From CAYSCZ01 sp964429655 (GTDB lineage: Bacteria; Bacteroidota; Bacteroidia; Cytophagales; Cyclobacteriaceae): a stretch of 64,000 nucleotides of DNA. The DNA lies in the NCBI GenBank assembly GCA_964429655.1, contig CAYSCZ010000001.1, positions 79,838 to 143,837 on the forward strand, read 5' to 3'. Position 1 is the stretch's first letter. The number at the start of each line of letters is the position of its first letter. The notes beneath the pieces were generated by a model. The model had not been told where the DNA came from and ran no database searches. It saw only the letters and a list, made by a program, of their open reading frames with translations. The position numbers and the translations under genes are program-made. Positions 16,230-24,781 of the stretch are shown here, in pieces.

Positions 16230-16783
16230 ATCAATGAATTTACCTCGTCATTTAAATTTCTTGAAATTATTTTTCCCATACGCTTGCGGGCCCTGAATAG
16301 CTTTATTTTTAGATTATTTATATCGATGCCCGTAATCGCATTAATTTCTCTCAAATCAAACGATCTAAAATAGTACAGGTTTAATAACACTGCATCATCA
16401 GGGTTCAATTGGTTCATGGCTTCATTTACAACTTTAATGCGTTCATTTTTTTCTATAAGATTGTCACAACTGTTTTCTTCCGTTCCAACATCATAAGCTT
16501 CAGATATATCAATATGGTCATATTTTCTTTTTCTTGATGCGCTGATGGCCGTATTGATTACAATGCGAAAAAACCAGGTTGAAAATTTTGATTCACGCTT
16601 AAATTTTTTCAGAGACTTATATGCTTTTATAAATGAGTCGTGGGCTATCTCTTCAGCATCTTCGCGATTTTTCACTACCCTGAATGCCAATGTAAAGGCG
16701 TAGTTTTTATACTTTTTCACAAGTAGAGAAAACAAGTCTTCTCTTCCATTTAATACCTTCTTTACAATTTCGGAATCTTCCAT
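16226..16783 (-). CDS. ECF RNA polymerase sigma factor
   Basis: A 185-residue sigma-70 family protein of the extracytoplasmic-function type. Region 2 has LFSLLVKKYKNYAFTLAF, REDAEEIAHDSFIKAYKSL and FSTWFFRIVINTAIS; region 4 has NQLNPDDAVLLNLYYF and the helix-turn-helix FDLREINAITGIDINNLKIKLFRARKRM. No extra C-terminal domain is present. It would direct transcription of a small regulon released by the membrane protein encoded next to it. Auto-regulation is usual in this family, but I could not pick out a convincing promoter upstream. Confidence 0.93.
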   Translation of the reverse strand: MEDSEIVKKVLNGREDLFSLLVKKYKNYAFTLAFRVVKNREDAEEIAHDSFIKAYKSLKKFKRESKFSTWFFRIVINTAISASRKRKYDHIDISEAYDVGTEENSCDNLIEKNERIKVVNEAMNQLNPDDAVLLNLYYFRSFDLREINAITGIDINNLKIKLFRARKRMGKIISRNLNDEVNSLI

Positions 16784-16901
16784 GTAATTAACGGGTGAAG
16801 CTTTGACGCATAGTAAATAAGATTGGTTACTACTTTTGAAATGATGTAACCTAAATCAGTTCGCGCTAGTCAAAGTGTTGAAATCAAATTAATTAAAAAT
16901 T

Positions 16902-17234
16902 ATGGCGGAAGATATAATTGTACCGGTAGTAATGTTTATAAGCATCGCAATCGTAGTGATTTTCATAAGAAAATTTGTAAATGAAGAGCGCAAACTACTG
17001 TTAGAGAAAGATAAATCAGCTGATCTTTTCAGAAAGGAAGGTAGTAAATATGGACCTCTTCGTTTTGGACTGCTATTCATAGGCGGGGGTGTTGGTTTAT
17101 TAATTGGAGGTATTCTTTCAGAAATAACATCCATTCATGAAGAGACCGCCTATTTTTCCATGCTTTTCATCTTTGGAGGATTAGGACTTTTCATCTCCCA
17201 TAAAATGGAGAACAAAAGAAAAGATGAAATATGA
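16902..17234 (+). CDS. Small membrane protein, DUF6249-like
   Basis: A 110-residue protein with three hydrophobic segments: about 5-24 (IVPVVMFISIAIVVIFIRKF), 54-72 (GLLFIGGGVGLLIGGIL) and 84-101 (YFSMLFIFGGLGLFIS), ending in a basic tail. The glycine-rich second helix and overall layout resemble the DUF6249 family that often accompanies ECF sigma genes in Bacteroidota; here it is divergent from one. Function unknown. Confidence 0.65.
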   Translation: MAEDIIVPVVMFISIAIVVIFIRKFVNEERKLLLEKDKSADLFRKEGSKYGPLRFGLLFIGGGVGLLIGGILSEITSIHEETAYFSMLFIFGGLGLFISHKMENKRKDEI

Positions 17235-17276
17235 TAGGATAATTCTAACCTTATTATTTGACTGACATGTGCTTAA

Positions 17277-17684
17277 TTGAACCCTACTGCAAAAATTATT
17301 GCTAATAGCAAGGACATTAAAAACGTTATGAAGATGAACCGGATCGGCACATCTAAAGTTATTAACACGGAATACATTGGAGGGATAAGGATGGTTTCAG
17401 AAATGATTAACCCCACAGCGACGGATTTTTTTGAAGAGATAAGAAAATCAGGAGAAGACCTTACTTTGTAAAAAATAAAAATAGCTGACCGATTTGTAGG
17501 GCAAAAAGTCACCGATATCAATCTCAAAAAATTCGAACATACATTGCTCATAGCATTGAAAGAAAGCCATAGTTGGGCTTATCACCCCAATGAAGAACAT
17601 CTATTAAAGAAGGATACCAAATTGGTGTTACTAACCAATCCAGAAGATAAAAAATTATTCGCGCATCAAATTTCGAAATCATAA
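17277..17684 (+). pseudogene. C-terminal remnant of a TrkA/RCK-type potassium channel
   Basis: One plus-strand frame reads as the end of a K+ channel regulatory (RCK) domain: NPTAKIIANSKD, then a strand-helix part with IGGIRMVSEMINPTATDF, then after an in-frame TAA (17469-17471) the same frame continues IADRFVGQKVTDINL and a TrkA_C-like end to TAA at 17682. The IGG-RM-E-I-P pattern is characteristic of bacterial ion-channel NAD-binding/TrkA_C junctions. The pore and most of the nucleotide-binding domain are missing: an in-frame stop lies just before the remnant and no upstream match is seen. So it is both 5'-truncated and interrupted. It sits beside the CPA2 antiporter gene. Confidence 0.65.
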
Positions 17685-17702
17685 GATATCAGAGATAAGA
17701 AT

Positions 17703-19709
17703 TTAATCCATTGATAAATACTTATTGAAGTCAATTATTCTATCCGGATGGCCAATGATATAAAGTATATCATTTTGGCAAATTTTATCATCAGGTGATA
17801 TTTGGCTGATAAATTTATTATCCCTTTTAATGGCAACTACCGTAACATTAAAATTTGTCCTCACCATTGACTCTAATATGGATTTACCCACTACTTTGTT
17901 ATTACCTTGCTGAACCTGTAAAGAGGCAATTTCTATATCCGGGATCGATAATGGATATCGCCCGATACTGGTTATGCCTTCTGACATTTCCCTTAGTTTC
18001 TCATAATTACGTGATCTTATTTCATGCACAAATCTCAAAATCTCATTCCTGGTAATTAGATATTTTTTTAAAACACGAGTGAAGATTTCTATAGATGTCT
18101 CAAATTCCTCTGGGATTACTTCATCTGCGCCTAGACGAATGATCTCCTCTACTTCTCTTACATATCTAGTGCGTACTATGATGTAGGCGGTTTCGCTGAA
18201 TGACCGGATCATTTTAACAATGTTTCTGGTGGTCCTGGGTGAGGAAATAGCAATCACTACTACACGCGCCTCTTGAATATGAACATGTTTAAGAATGGTT
18301 TCATTGGTCGCATCACCATAAACAATATTTGTTTCACCTGACTTTTTTGCTTTTTTGATCATTTCAGGATCCAATTCAATGATCACATGAGGTAGCTCAG
18401 CTGAGCTGGCAGCTAGAGCTACATTCTCTCCATTAATGCCGTACCCGATTATAACCATATGGTCTCGATATGATTTATCCGTTTTTTTAGCTTCATTCTT
18501 TTTTTTGGAAAGGTATTTAAACCTTGATTTTAAAGGTTCAGGTAATTGAGAATGGAAAAAATAATTTAAAATGGAAGAAGAATAAGCTATGGTGAAAGGC
18601 GTTAATGCCATTGATATAATGGAGACCGATAAAAAATATTGATAGGTATCTGCAGACAATAAATCATATCGCATTCCAACAGATGATAATAAAAACGCAA
18701 ATTCACCTACCTGAAATAAGGAAAGAGCAGTAAGAAAGATCACCCGCGTAGGATATTTCAGAAGAACTACAGTGAGTATAATTATTAGAAACTTCATAAT
18801 AATCACACCGCTGGTTGCAAGTAGGATTGTGGGTACATGCTCAACAAAAAACCTAACATCCAGCAGCATGCCTATGGAAACAAAGAAGAAGCTGATGAAT
18901 ATTTCTCGAAAGGGGAGAATATTTGCTGTCGCTTGATGACTGTACTCGGATTCCGACACAATAAGGCCTGCAAAAAATGCGCCCAGTGCCAACGATAGAC
19001 CTGCAAAAGAAGTGAGCCAGGCTACAGAAAAACAGATCAAAACAATAGTAACAATGAATAACTCCTGGCTTTTTGTTTTTGCAACCCAGCTTAGAAGCAA
19101 GGGAACAATATATCTGGCTAGCAAGATTACCGCAATCACAATCCCCACTACCTTTGCTAACAATATAGGTACAGAGCTCTCAGGGTCATTTACTTTCCCA
19201 GCCAGCAATGGTGTAATTAAAATCATCGGGACGACAATGATATCCTGAAAGATCAAAATAGCTACAGATACACGGCCATGAGGAGAGGTTATCTCGCCCT
19301 GCTGTTGTAGCATTTTTAATACTATTGCGGTGCTACTCAGAGATAACAAGCAGCCTATAAAAATGGAGGATTGCCATGAGTAACCAAGCAATACTGCTAT
19401 TACCATAACCGCAATTAACGTACCCCCTACCTGTAGAATACCACCACCAACCACTGTGTTTCTTATGGAAGAAAGGCTTTTTAACGAAAATTCAATCCCG
19501 ATCACAAATAAAAGAAATATAATACCTATCTCTGATAGCGGCTCCACTTCATGACGATCATTTATGAGATGAAGACCTGAAGGGCCTACCATGATACCAG
19601 TTATTAAGAATCCAAGTATAGCCGGTAATCTTATTTTTTGAAATAACAAGATTGTAACTACCGAAAAGCCAAGTATGACAACAATATCGTTCAGGATAGG
19701 TAATTCCAT
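17703..19709 (-). CDS. CPA2-family cation:proton antiporter with TrkA-N and TrkA-C domains
   Basis: KefB/KefC-like transporter that exchanges K+ or Na+ for protons. The 668-residue protein has about 12 membrane segments in residues 5-385, with the conserved GFLITGIMVGPSGLHLI start, a SLSSTAIVLKML motif and FQDIIVVPMIL, the region of the ion-binding Asp. A NAD-binding TrkA_N domain follows (about 415-535; IIGYGINGENVAL, VYGDATNE) and then a TrkA_C domain (about 575-665). Start ATG. The substrate ion cannot be told from sequence. It is alone on its strand, next to a broken K+ channel gene. Confidence 0.93.
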   Translation of the reverse strand: MELPILNDIVVILGFSVVTILLFQKIRLPAILGFLITGIMVGPSGLHLINDRHEVEPLSEIGIIFLLFVIGIEFSLKSLSSIRNTVVGGGILQVGGTLIAVMVIAVLLGYSWQSSIFIGCLLSLSSTAIVLKMLQQQGEITSPHGRVSVAILIFQDIIVVPMILITPLLAGKVNDPESSVPILLAKVVGIVIAVILLARYIVPLLLSWVAKTKSQELFIVTIVLICFSVAWLTSFAGLSLALGAFFAGLIVSESEYSHQATANILPFREIFISFFFVSIGMLLDVRFFVEHVPTILLATSGVIIMKFLIIILTVVLLKYPTRVIFLTALSLFQVGEFAFLLSSVGMRYDLLSADTYQYFLSVSIISMALTPFTIAYSSSILNYFFHSQLPEPLKSRFKYLSKKKNEAKKTDKSYRDHMVIIGYGINGENVALAASSAELPHVIIELDPEMIKKAKKSGETNIVYGDATNETILKHVHIQEARVVVIAISSPRTTRNIVKMIRSFSETAYIIVRTRYVREVEEIIRLGADEVIPEEFETSIEIFTRVLKKYLITRNEILRFVHEIRSRNYEKLREMSEGITSIGRYPLSIPDIEIASLQVQQGNNKVVGKSILESMVRTNFNVTVVAIKRDNKFISQISPDDKICQNDILYIIGHPDRIIDFNKYLSMD

Positions 19710-19757
19710 AAATAAGATTTGGTATTGATTTACGGAATATCAATTCCTTAATCCATA

Positions 19758-20387
19758 CTAATTAGCATATTTCATTAAATCCTTTGGTGAATCAATTAAA
19801 TATTCCGGATTTAATGACCTTAATGCCTCAGCTTTGCTAAAGCCCCATGATACTGCTATGATTGGGATCCCAGCTTTTTTGGCAGCTTCTATATCCCTGG
19901 TTTCATCTCCTACATATACAACCCTACTTTTTTCTAGTTTATTTTTTTTAATACACTTCAGCATGATTTTATCTTTCGAAAAAATATGCTTACTGGTGTA
20001 AATAAAATTAAATAAATGCTCGAGGTTTTTATGTTCTAAGAATAGCTTAACATTCTTTTTGGAATTTGAAGTCAATATACCGAGTTCAAAACCTGCATCT
20101 TTTAATGCTATGAGTTGCTTTTCGATATTGTCTACGAGATGTATATCCTCTATTCTTTTATGTAGCTCTTCTCGGCCTCGAAGCAACATTTTAGGTAATT
20201 TCATGTAACTGACATCAATTTCCTCAATGAATTCCCGGGGTGTTTTTTTTCTAATAACTTCGAAATCTTCCTTATTCATGATTTTGCATCCAAATTCCGG
20301 GGCTATTTCGTTATAGACCTGAAAGATTACTTCCAACGTATCTGCAATGGTGCCATCAAAATCAAAAATGAATGTTTTATATATCAT
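19758..20387 (-). CDS. HAD-superfamily phosphatase, phosphoglycolate phosphatase-like
   Basis: The ATG at 20387 puts the first HAD motif right at the start (FIFDFDGTIADT), so a longer frame from an in-frame codon at 20423 is unlikely. Motif II is in GILTSNSKK, the motif III Lys lies in the middle region and motif IV is VYVGDETRDIEAAKKAGI. A cap domain is inserted between motifs I and II, as in class I phosphoglycolate phosphatases and related enzymes. About 209 residues. The substrate is not predictable; a housekeeping phosphatase for 2-phosphoglycolate or a related compound is the most common case. Confidence 0.85.
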   Translation of the reverse strand: MIYKTFIFDFDGTIADTLEVIFQVYNEIAPEFGCKIMNKEDFEVIRKKTPREFIEEIDVSYMKLPKMLLRGREELHKRIEDIHLVDNIEKQLIALKDAGFELGILTSNSKKNVKLFLEHKNLEHLFNFIYTSKHIFSKDKIMLKCIKKNKLEKSRVVYVGDETRDIEAAKKAGIPIIAVSWGFSKAEALRSLNPEYLIDSPKDLMKYAN

Positions 20388-20468
20388 GTTAAGTGTGCAA
20401 ATAGTAAGATAGCAAAGAATCAAATATTATTATCAAATATTTTAACATAGTAAATTTTAACCCTTTGC

Positions 20469-21314
20469 TAAGTCAAATTCCCTCAGCCTTTGGGTCAACT
20501 TAAAAAATCTATCAATAATATACAGAATGATACGATCAGTGGCTCCACTAAAATACTGGAAGATTTAACAATTACAGTAAGAGATTGGGCATCAAAGCGC
20601 GCTACTGATGCCAATGATTTTAGGGTTTTAGAAGATTTGTTGATCGACTTACCACATGACGTGGGCGCTTTCCCTGTAGTTCAGCATTTTATCAACACCT
20701 TGCTTAATTCTGCCAAAATATCCACTGAATAATCTTCTAATTTTATTTTCAAAGCAATAGAAAAACATCAAAATGATTGGAAAGATGTTAATGAAAGCAT
20801 TGCATCAAACTTGTTACATGAGGATAATCCACAGGACAAATCAGTCCTTCTTAATAGCTATAGTAATACTTTATCCCATGTTTTTATTTGTTTGAAGCAG
20901 TTGGAAGTCCGGGTTAAAATATTTCAAAACTGAGCCTGACCAATGTTAGAAGGCCGAAAACAAGCAGAAATTCTGAGTAAAATAGAATATCAGGTTGAAT
21001 TTTTTGTAGATGCAATGCTATCCAAAAAAATAAAGGAGGCTGATATAGTCCTGCTTGGAGCGGATAGTTACGATGACCATTTTTTTACGAATAAGATCGG
21101 TTCATACTCCATTTCAATACATTGTGATCATTACAATAAACCACTTTTCGTTATTACTGATAGCAGGAAGAAAGTCGATCATAAGATAAAAGAATGTCTA
21201 AAACCAAGTAATCAGGTATGGGCAGGCAAGCCACATGATATTTCCATATCAAATTATTATTTTGAATCGGTAACTCGCAATCTTATTACAAAACTCATCA
21301 ACCAAGAATTATAA
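20469..21314 (+). pseudogene. Broken eIF2B alpha/beta/delta-like gene (initiation factor 2B-related family)
   Basis: One plus-strand frame can be read from about 20472 to 21314 as an eIF2B/MTR-1-P isomerase-like protein, but it contains TAA at 20730, TGA at 20931 and TGA at 20937. Family features: the N-terminal helices (LEDLTITVRDWASKRATD), then just after the stops PMLEGRKQAEILSK, IVLLGADSYDDHFFTNKIGSYSI and KPLFVITDSRK, matching the conserved ExRPxxEGR, GAD and NKxGT-type motifs. The bases at 20928-20940 read Thr-Glu-Pro-Asp in the neighbouring frame, so a pair of compensating one-base indels could explain the two TGAs. The family has a methylthioribose-phosphate isomerase-like fold. Probably non-functional; assembly error is the alternative. 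Confidence 0.7.
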
Positions 21315-21347
21315 ATCTGTTAATTTAGCCAGTATAAATAATACGTG

Positions 21348-22190
21348 ATGTCTTGGTTTCAGAGAAAGGAGAAAGGAATTCAAACTTCCACCAAAGAGAA
21401 AAGAGAAGCACCTGATGGTTTATGGTATAAAACACCCAAAGGCACCATCATTCATATGAGGGAACTCAAAATTAACGCATATGTTAGTCCTGAGGATGGG
21501 TATCATGTAAAAATTGGATCAAAAGAATATTTCGAAATCTTATTTGACAATAACCAGTTCGAGGAGTTAGATGAGCATTTAACTTCTGCTGATCCTCTAA
21601 ACTTTAAAGATAAAAAGACCTATAAGAGCAGGTTAGAAACCTCAATGGTAAAAACGAACCTAAAGGATGCAGTAAGAACTGGCGTTGGCAAGCTGAACTC
21701 AAATGATATCATAATCTCTTGTATGGACTTCAGTTTTATCGGTGGTTCAATGGGATCAGTAGTTGGTGAAAAAGTTGGCCGTGCTATAGACTATTCCAGA
21801 AAAAACAGAATCCCATTACTTATTATTTCCAAGTCGGGCGGTGCCAGAATGATGGAAGCTGGCTACTCACTAATGCAACTTGCCAAGACAGCATCTAAGC
21901 TGGCCTTGCTTTCTAAAGAAAAAATCCCTTATATATCCCTGCTAACTGATCCTACCACTGGGGGTGTTACGGCTTCATATGCCATGCTTGGAGACTTTAA
22001 TATCGCTGAACCCGCTGCACTTATTGGATTTGCAGGGCCTCGCGTTATTCGAGAGACAATAGGAAAAGATCTGCCGAAAGGTTTCCAAACTGCAGAGTTT
22101 CTTCTTGATCATGGATTTATAGATTTTGTGGTGGATAGAAGAAACCTGAAAAATAAACTGACCACTTTATTAAAACTATTGCAGAACTAA
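21348..22190 (+). CDS. accD: Acetyl-CoA carboxylase carboxyltransferase subunit beta, zinc ribbon lost
   Basis: Half of the carboxyltransferase that moves CO2 from biotin to acetyl-CoA in the first step of fatty acid synthesis. Family signs: SWFQRKEKGI at the start, MDFSFIGGSMGSVVGEK, SGGARMMEAGYSLMQLAK, LTDPTTGGVTASYAMLGD and GFAGPRVIRETIG. The N-terminal region that normally binds zinc through four cysteines reads GLWYKTPKGTIIHMREL and NAYVSPEDGYHVKIG: all four are replaced (by Thr, Gly, Ser and Asp). The rest is intact, so I take it as a working variant. ATG at 21348 is preferred over an in-frame GTG at 21345. No accA is adjacent. Confidence 0.92.
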   Translation: MSWFQRKEKGIQTSTKEKREAPDGLWYKTPKGTIIHMRELKINAYVSPEDGYHVKIGSKEYFEILFDNNQFEELDEHLTSADPLNFKDKKTYKSRLETSMVKTNLKDAVRTGVGKLNSNDIIISCMDFSFIGGSMGSVVGEKVGRAIDYSRKNRIPLLIISKSGGARMMEAGYSLMQLAKTASKLALLSKEKIPYISLLTDPTTGGVTASYAMLGDFNIAEPAALIGFAGPRVIRETIGKDLPKGFQTAEFLLDHGFIDFVVDRRNLKNKLTTLLKLLQN

Positions 22191-22266
22191 AACCAATTTA
22201 TCTCACACTCTGTTGAGAATGTTAGTTTTTGATGGTTAATTTGTAAATACAAAAAAATTATATTCT

Positions 22267-23568
22267 ATGGGGTCAATCGTTATTACTTCGATTTTAGCAT
22301 TTACAGCAGTTATCCTGTTATTGGTGATTATACTCTTATTTGCTCAATCTAAGCTAGTCCAATCGGGTGATGTAAAAATAATTGTTAACGGAGACGAAGA
22401 AAATCCAATAACAACATCTGCAGGTTCAACCTTACTGTCTACACTTTCCGGTCAGAAGGTTTTTCTACCTTCAGCATGTGGCGGAGGAGGTACCTGTGCC
22501 ATGTGTAAATGTAAAATAATAGAAGGCGGTGGAGATGTTCTTCCTACTGAAGTTGGTCACTTAAGCAGGACAGAGCAAAAAGAAAAAGTAAGATTGTCCT
22601 GCCAGGTCAAGGTAAAGCAAGATATGAGAATTGAGATTCCCGAGGAGATTTTCGGGATCAAGAAATGGGAGTGTGAGGTTGTTTCCAATTACAATGTCTC
22701 AACTTTCATTAAAGAGTTTGTGGTAAAATTACCTGAGGGTGAAGTTTTAGACTTTCAATCGGGCGGTTATATACAAATAGATGTCCCTCCGATTGAAGTA
22801 GACTTCAACAATTTTGACATTGATCCTCATCCGGATTTAAAACATGATAAGGATATTTTTAGGTCGGATTGGGACAAGTTTAAGTTATGGGACCTCAAGA
22901 TGAAAAATGATGAACCTATTTTCAGGGCATATTCTATGGCCAATCATCCTGCCGAAGGAAACATCGTGATGTTAAATATAAGAATTGCCACACCTCCTTT
23001 TGACAGAAAAAATAAAAAATGGATGGATGTAAATCCTGGTATATGCTCATCATACGTTTTTTCAAGGAAGCCGGGTGATAAGGTTACAATTTCAGGTCCT
23101 TATGGTGAATTCTTCATTAATCCTACAGAAAGAGAGATGATTTACATTGGTGGCGGCGCTGGTATGGCGCCTCTAAGGTCACATATTTTCCATTTATTCC
23201 ATACTGAAAAATCAAATAGAAAAGTATCCTACTGGTATGGAGGAAGGTCTAAAAGAGAGCTTTTTTACCTGGATCATTTTCGAAAAATAGAAAAAGAGTT
23301 TCCTAATTTTAACTTTTATATTGGTTTGTCGGAACCGCTGCCAGAAGATAACTGGAAAGAAAAAGAATCGCTGGATGATAACGGTGATGGATACGTTGGA
23401 TTTATCCATCAATGTTTGTACGATAATTATCTTAGCAAGCATCCTGAACCTGAGGACGTAGAATATTATTTATGTGGCCCGCCACTTATGAACCAGGCAG
23501 TTCTGAAAATGCTTGATGACATGGGAGTGCCTGATGAGAACGTAAGGTTCGATGATTTCGGAGGTTAA
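22267..23568 (+). CDS. nqrF: Na+-translocating NADH:quinone reductase subunit F
   Basis: NADH-oxidising subunit of the sodium-pumping respiratory complex. An N-terminal membrane helix (about 3-25), then a 2Fe-2S ferredoxin domain with Cys71, Cys77, Cys80 and Cys112 (ACGGGGTCAMCKC; LSCQVKV), an FAD domain with RAYSMANHPAEG, and a NAD-binding domain with YIGGGAGMAPLRSH and YYLCGPPLMNQAV. The 433 residues match full NqrF. The other five Nqr genes, which usually precede nqrF, are not here: accD lies upstream and a terminator follows. It may function with subunits encoded elsewhere. Confidence 0.95.
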   Translation: MGSIVITSILAFTAVILLLVIILLFAQSKLVQSGDVKIIVNGDEENPITTSAGSTLLSTLSGQKVFLPSACGGGGTCAMCKCKIIEGGGDVLPTEVGHLSRTEQKEKVRLSCQVKVKQDMRIEIPEEIFGIKKWECEVVSNYNVSTFIKEFVVKLPEGEVLDFQSGGYIQIDVPPIEVDFNNFDIDPHPDLKHDKDIFRSDWDKFKLWDLKMKNDEPIFRAYSMANHPAEGNIVMLNIRIATPPFDRKNKKWMDVNPGICSSYVFSRKPGDKVTISGPYGEFFINPTEREMIYIGGGAGMAPLRSHIFHLFHTEKSNRKVSYWYGGRSKRELFYLDHFRKIEKEFPNFNFYIGLSEPLPEDNWKEKESLDDNGDGYVGFIHQCLYDNYLSKHPEPEDVEYYLCGPPLMNQAVLKMLDDMGVPDENVRFDDFGG

Positions 23569-23596
23569 TATATAATCATTAAAGGCACTATATTAG

Positions 23597-23622
23597 AGGG
23601 AAGTAAAATGCTTCCCTTTTTT
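23597..23622 (+). terminator. Intrinsic terminator after nqrF
   Basis: A perfect 7-bp stem (AGGGAAG paired with CTTCCCT, 7-base loop) followed by a run of six T. It ends four bases before the ATG of the next co-directional gene (23627), so it also sits in that gene's leader. Confidence 0.8.
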
Positions 23623-23626
23623 GTTT

Positions 23627-24781
23627 ATGGACCTTAAAATTTTCTTTAATAAACTTCCAGATGAAATAATCGATAAGAGTGGATACGGTGAGGATGAATT
23701 AATAGAGTATATTGAGTTTAATGATTCATTTCTAAAGGATATTGAATATTATGATATTGCGCTGGTAGGTATTACGGAACAAAGAGGGGGTAAGATTAAT
23801 CTGCCTGATACTCTTCCTGATAATGTTAGAAGACAATTATTTCGGTTAAAGAAAGGTAATGGTAGGTATAAAATTATTGATTTGGGTAATCTGAGAAATG
23901 GACCCAACAGTGCGGATACCTATCACCGGATAAAGGAAGTATTATCTTATTTATTAGATAAAAACATCTTTCCATTAATGCTCGGGGGAACCCATGATGT
24001 TACTTTAGCACAATATACCGGATATCAAGAAATCCAAAAATTTATAACACTTTTAAATGTAGATAACAAAATTGATATTAATTCCGAGGATCAATTAACC
24101 AATCAAAATTTTCTGGCTAAAGTATTATCCCATGAACCGAACTACTTATTTAATTACAACCAGATTGGTCACCAATCCTATTTAGTGACACGCCAAAATT
24201 TACAATTAATTTATGATTTAAACTTTAGTGCAATTCGGTTGGGAAATGTAAATGAAAATTTTAGTGAGATTGAGCCAATAATAAGGGAGTCAGATATGAT
24301 GACCTTTGATCTTTCCTCAATAAGTGTTAAAGATTCACCGGGAGGAAGGGACTCAAAAATATTTGGTTTAAATGGTAAACAAGCGTGCCAGATATTCTGG
24401 TATGCAGGACTAAACGATAAGCTTAGTTCTATTGGTATTCATGAATATGATGAATCAAAAGACTTTCATCACAGAACACCTTTCCTTGTAGCAACCATGA
24501 TCTGGTATTTTATCGAAGGATTTTATCAAAGAAAAGATGAGCGGATATTTAAGCTAAATGAGTACTTATCCTATGAAGTATTTTTAAATAATACCCCTTC
24601 TTCCATAATTTTTTATAAAAGTAAAATTTCTGAAAAATGGTGGATGGAAATACCAGGTAAAACATCCGAAAAGATATTTTCCAGAAATCAAATCATCCCA
24701 TGTAGTTATAGTGATTATGAAAAAGCCACAAAAGGTGAGATACCAGATCGATGGATAAAAGCTGTGGGCATGAACAACTAA
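23627..24781 (+). CDS. Arginase-fold (ureohydrolase-like) protein with degraded metal site
   Basis: A 384-residue protein of the arginase/formimidoylglutamase superfamily. The first metal-site motif is present as LGGTHDVTLA. The second, normally DxHxD, reads NVDNKIDI with Lys where the His should be, and the third, normally SFDxDxxDP, reads TFDLSSISVKDSPGG and lacks the second Asp. With two of three motifs altered a normal di-manganese centre is doubtful. Similar degenerate forms occur in Bacteroidota, annotated as arginase or formimidoylglutamase, so ureohydrolase activity should not be assumed. ATG at 23627 is used; TTG at 23621 is inside the terminator T-run. Its stop overlaps the next convergent gene. 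Confidence 0.78.
   Translation: MDLKIFFNKLPDEIIDKSGYGEDELIEYIEFNDSFLKDIEYYDIALVGITEQRGGKINLPDTLPDNVRRQLFRLKKGNGRYKIIDLGNLRNGPNSADTYHRIKEVLSYLLDKNIFPLMLGGTHDVTLAQYTGYQEIQKFITLLNVDNKIDINSEDQLTNQNFLAKVLSHEPNYLFNYNQIGHQSYLVTRQNLQLIYDLNFSAIRLGNVNENFSEIEPIIRESDMMTFDLSSISVKDSPGGRDSKIFGLNGKQACQIFWYAGLNDKLSSIGIHEYDESKDFHHRTPFLVATMIWYFIEGFYQRKDERIFKLNEYLSYEVFLNNTPSSIIFYKSKISEKWWMEIPGKTSEKIFSRNQIIPCSYSDYEKATKGEIPDRWIKAVGMNN

Noticed and set aside
17273..17551. 92-residue minus-strand frame
   Set aside because: It lies opposite the K+ channel remnant, whose plus-strand frame shows family motifs; the minus frame has none.
17469..20939. Possible recoding of TAA/TGA as sense codons in the two broken genes
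   Set aside because: Intact neighbouring genes end normally at TAA and TGA, and no insertion element for special recoding is seen; nonsense mutation or sequence error is simpler.
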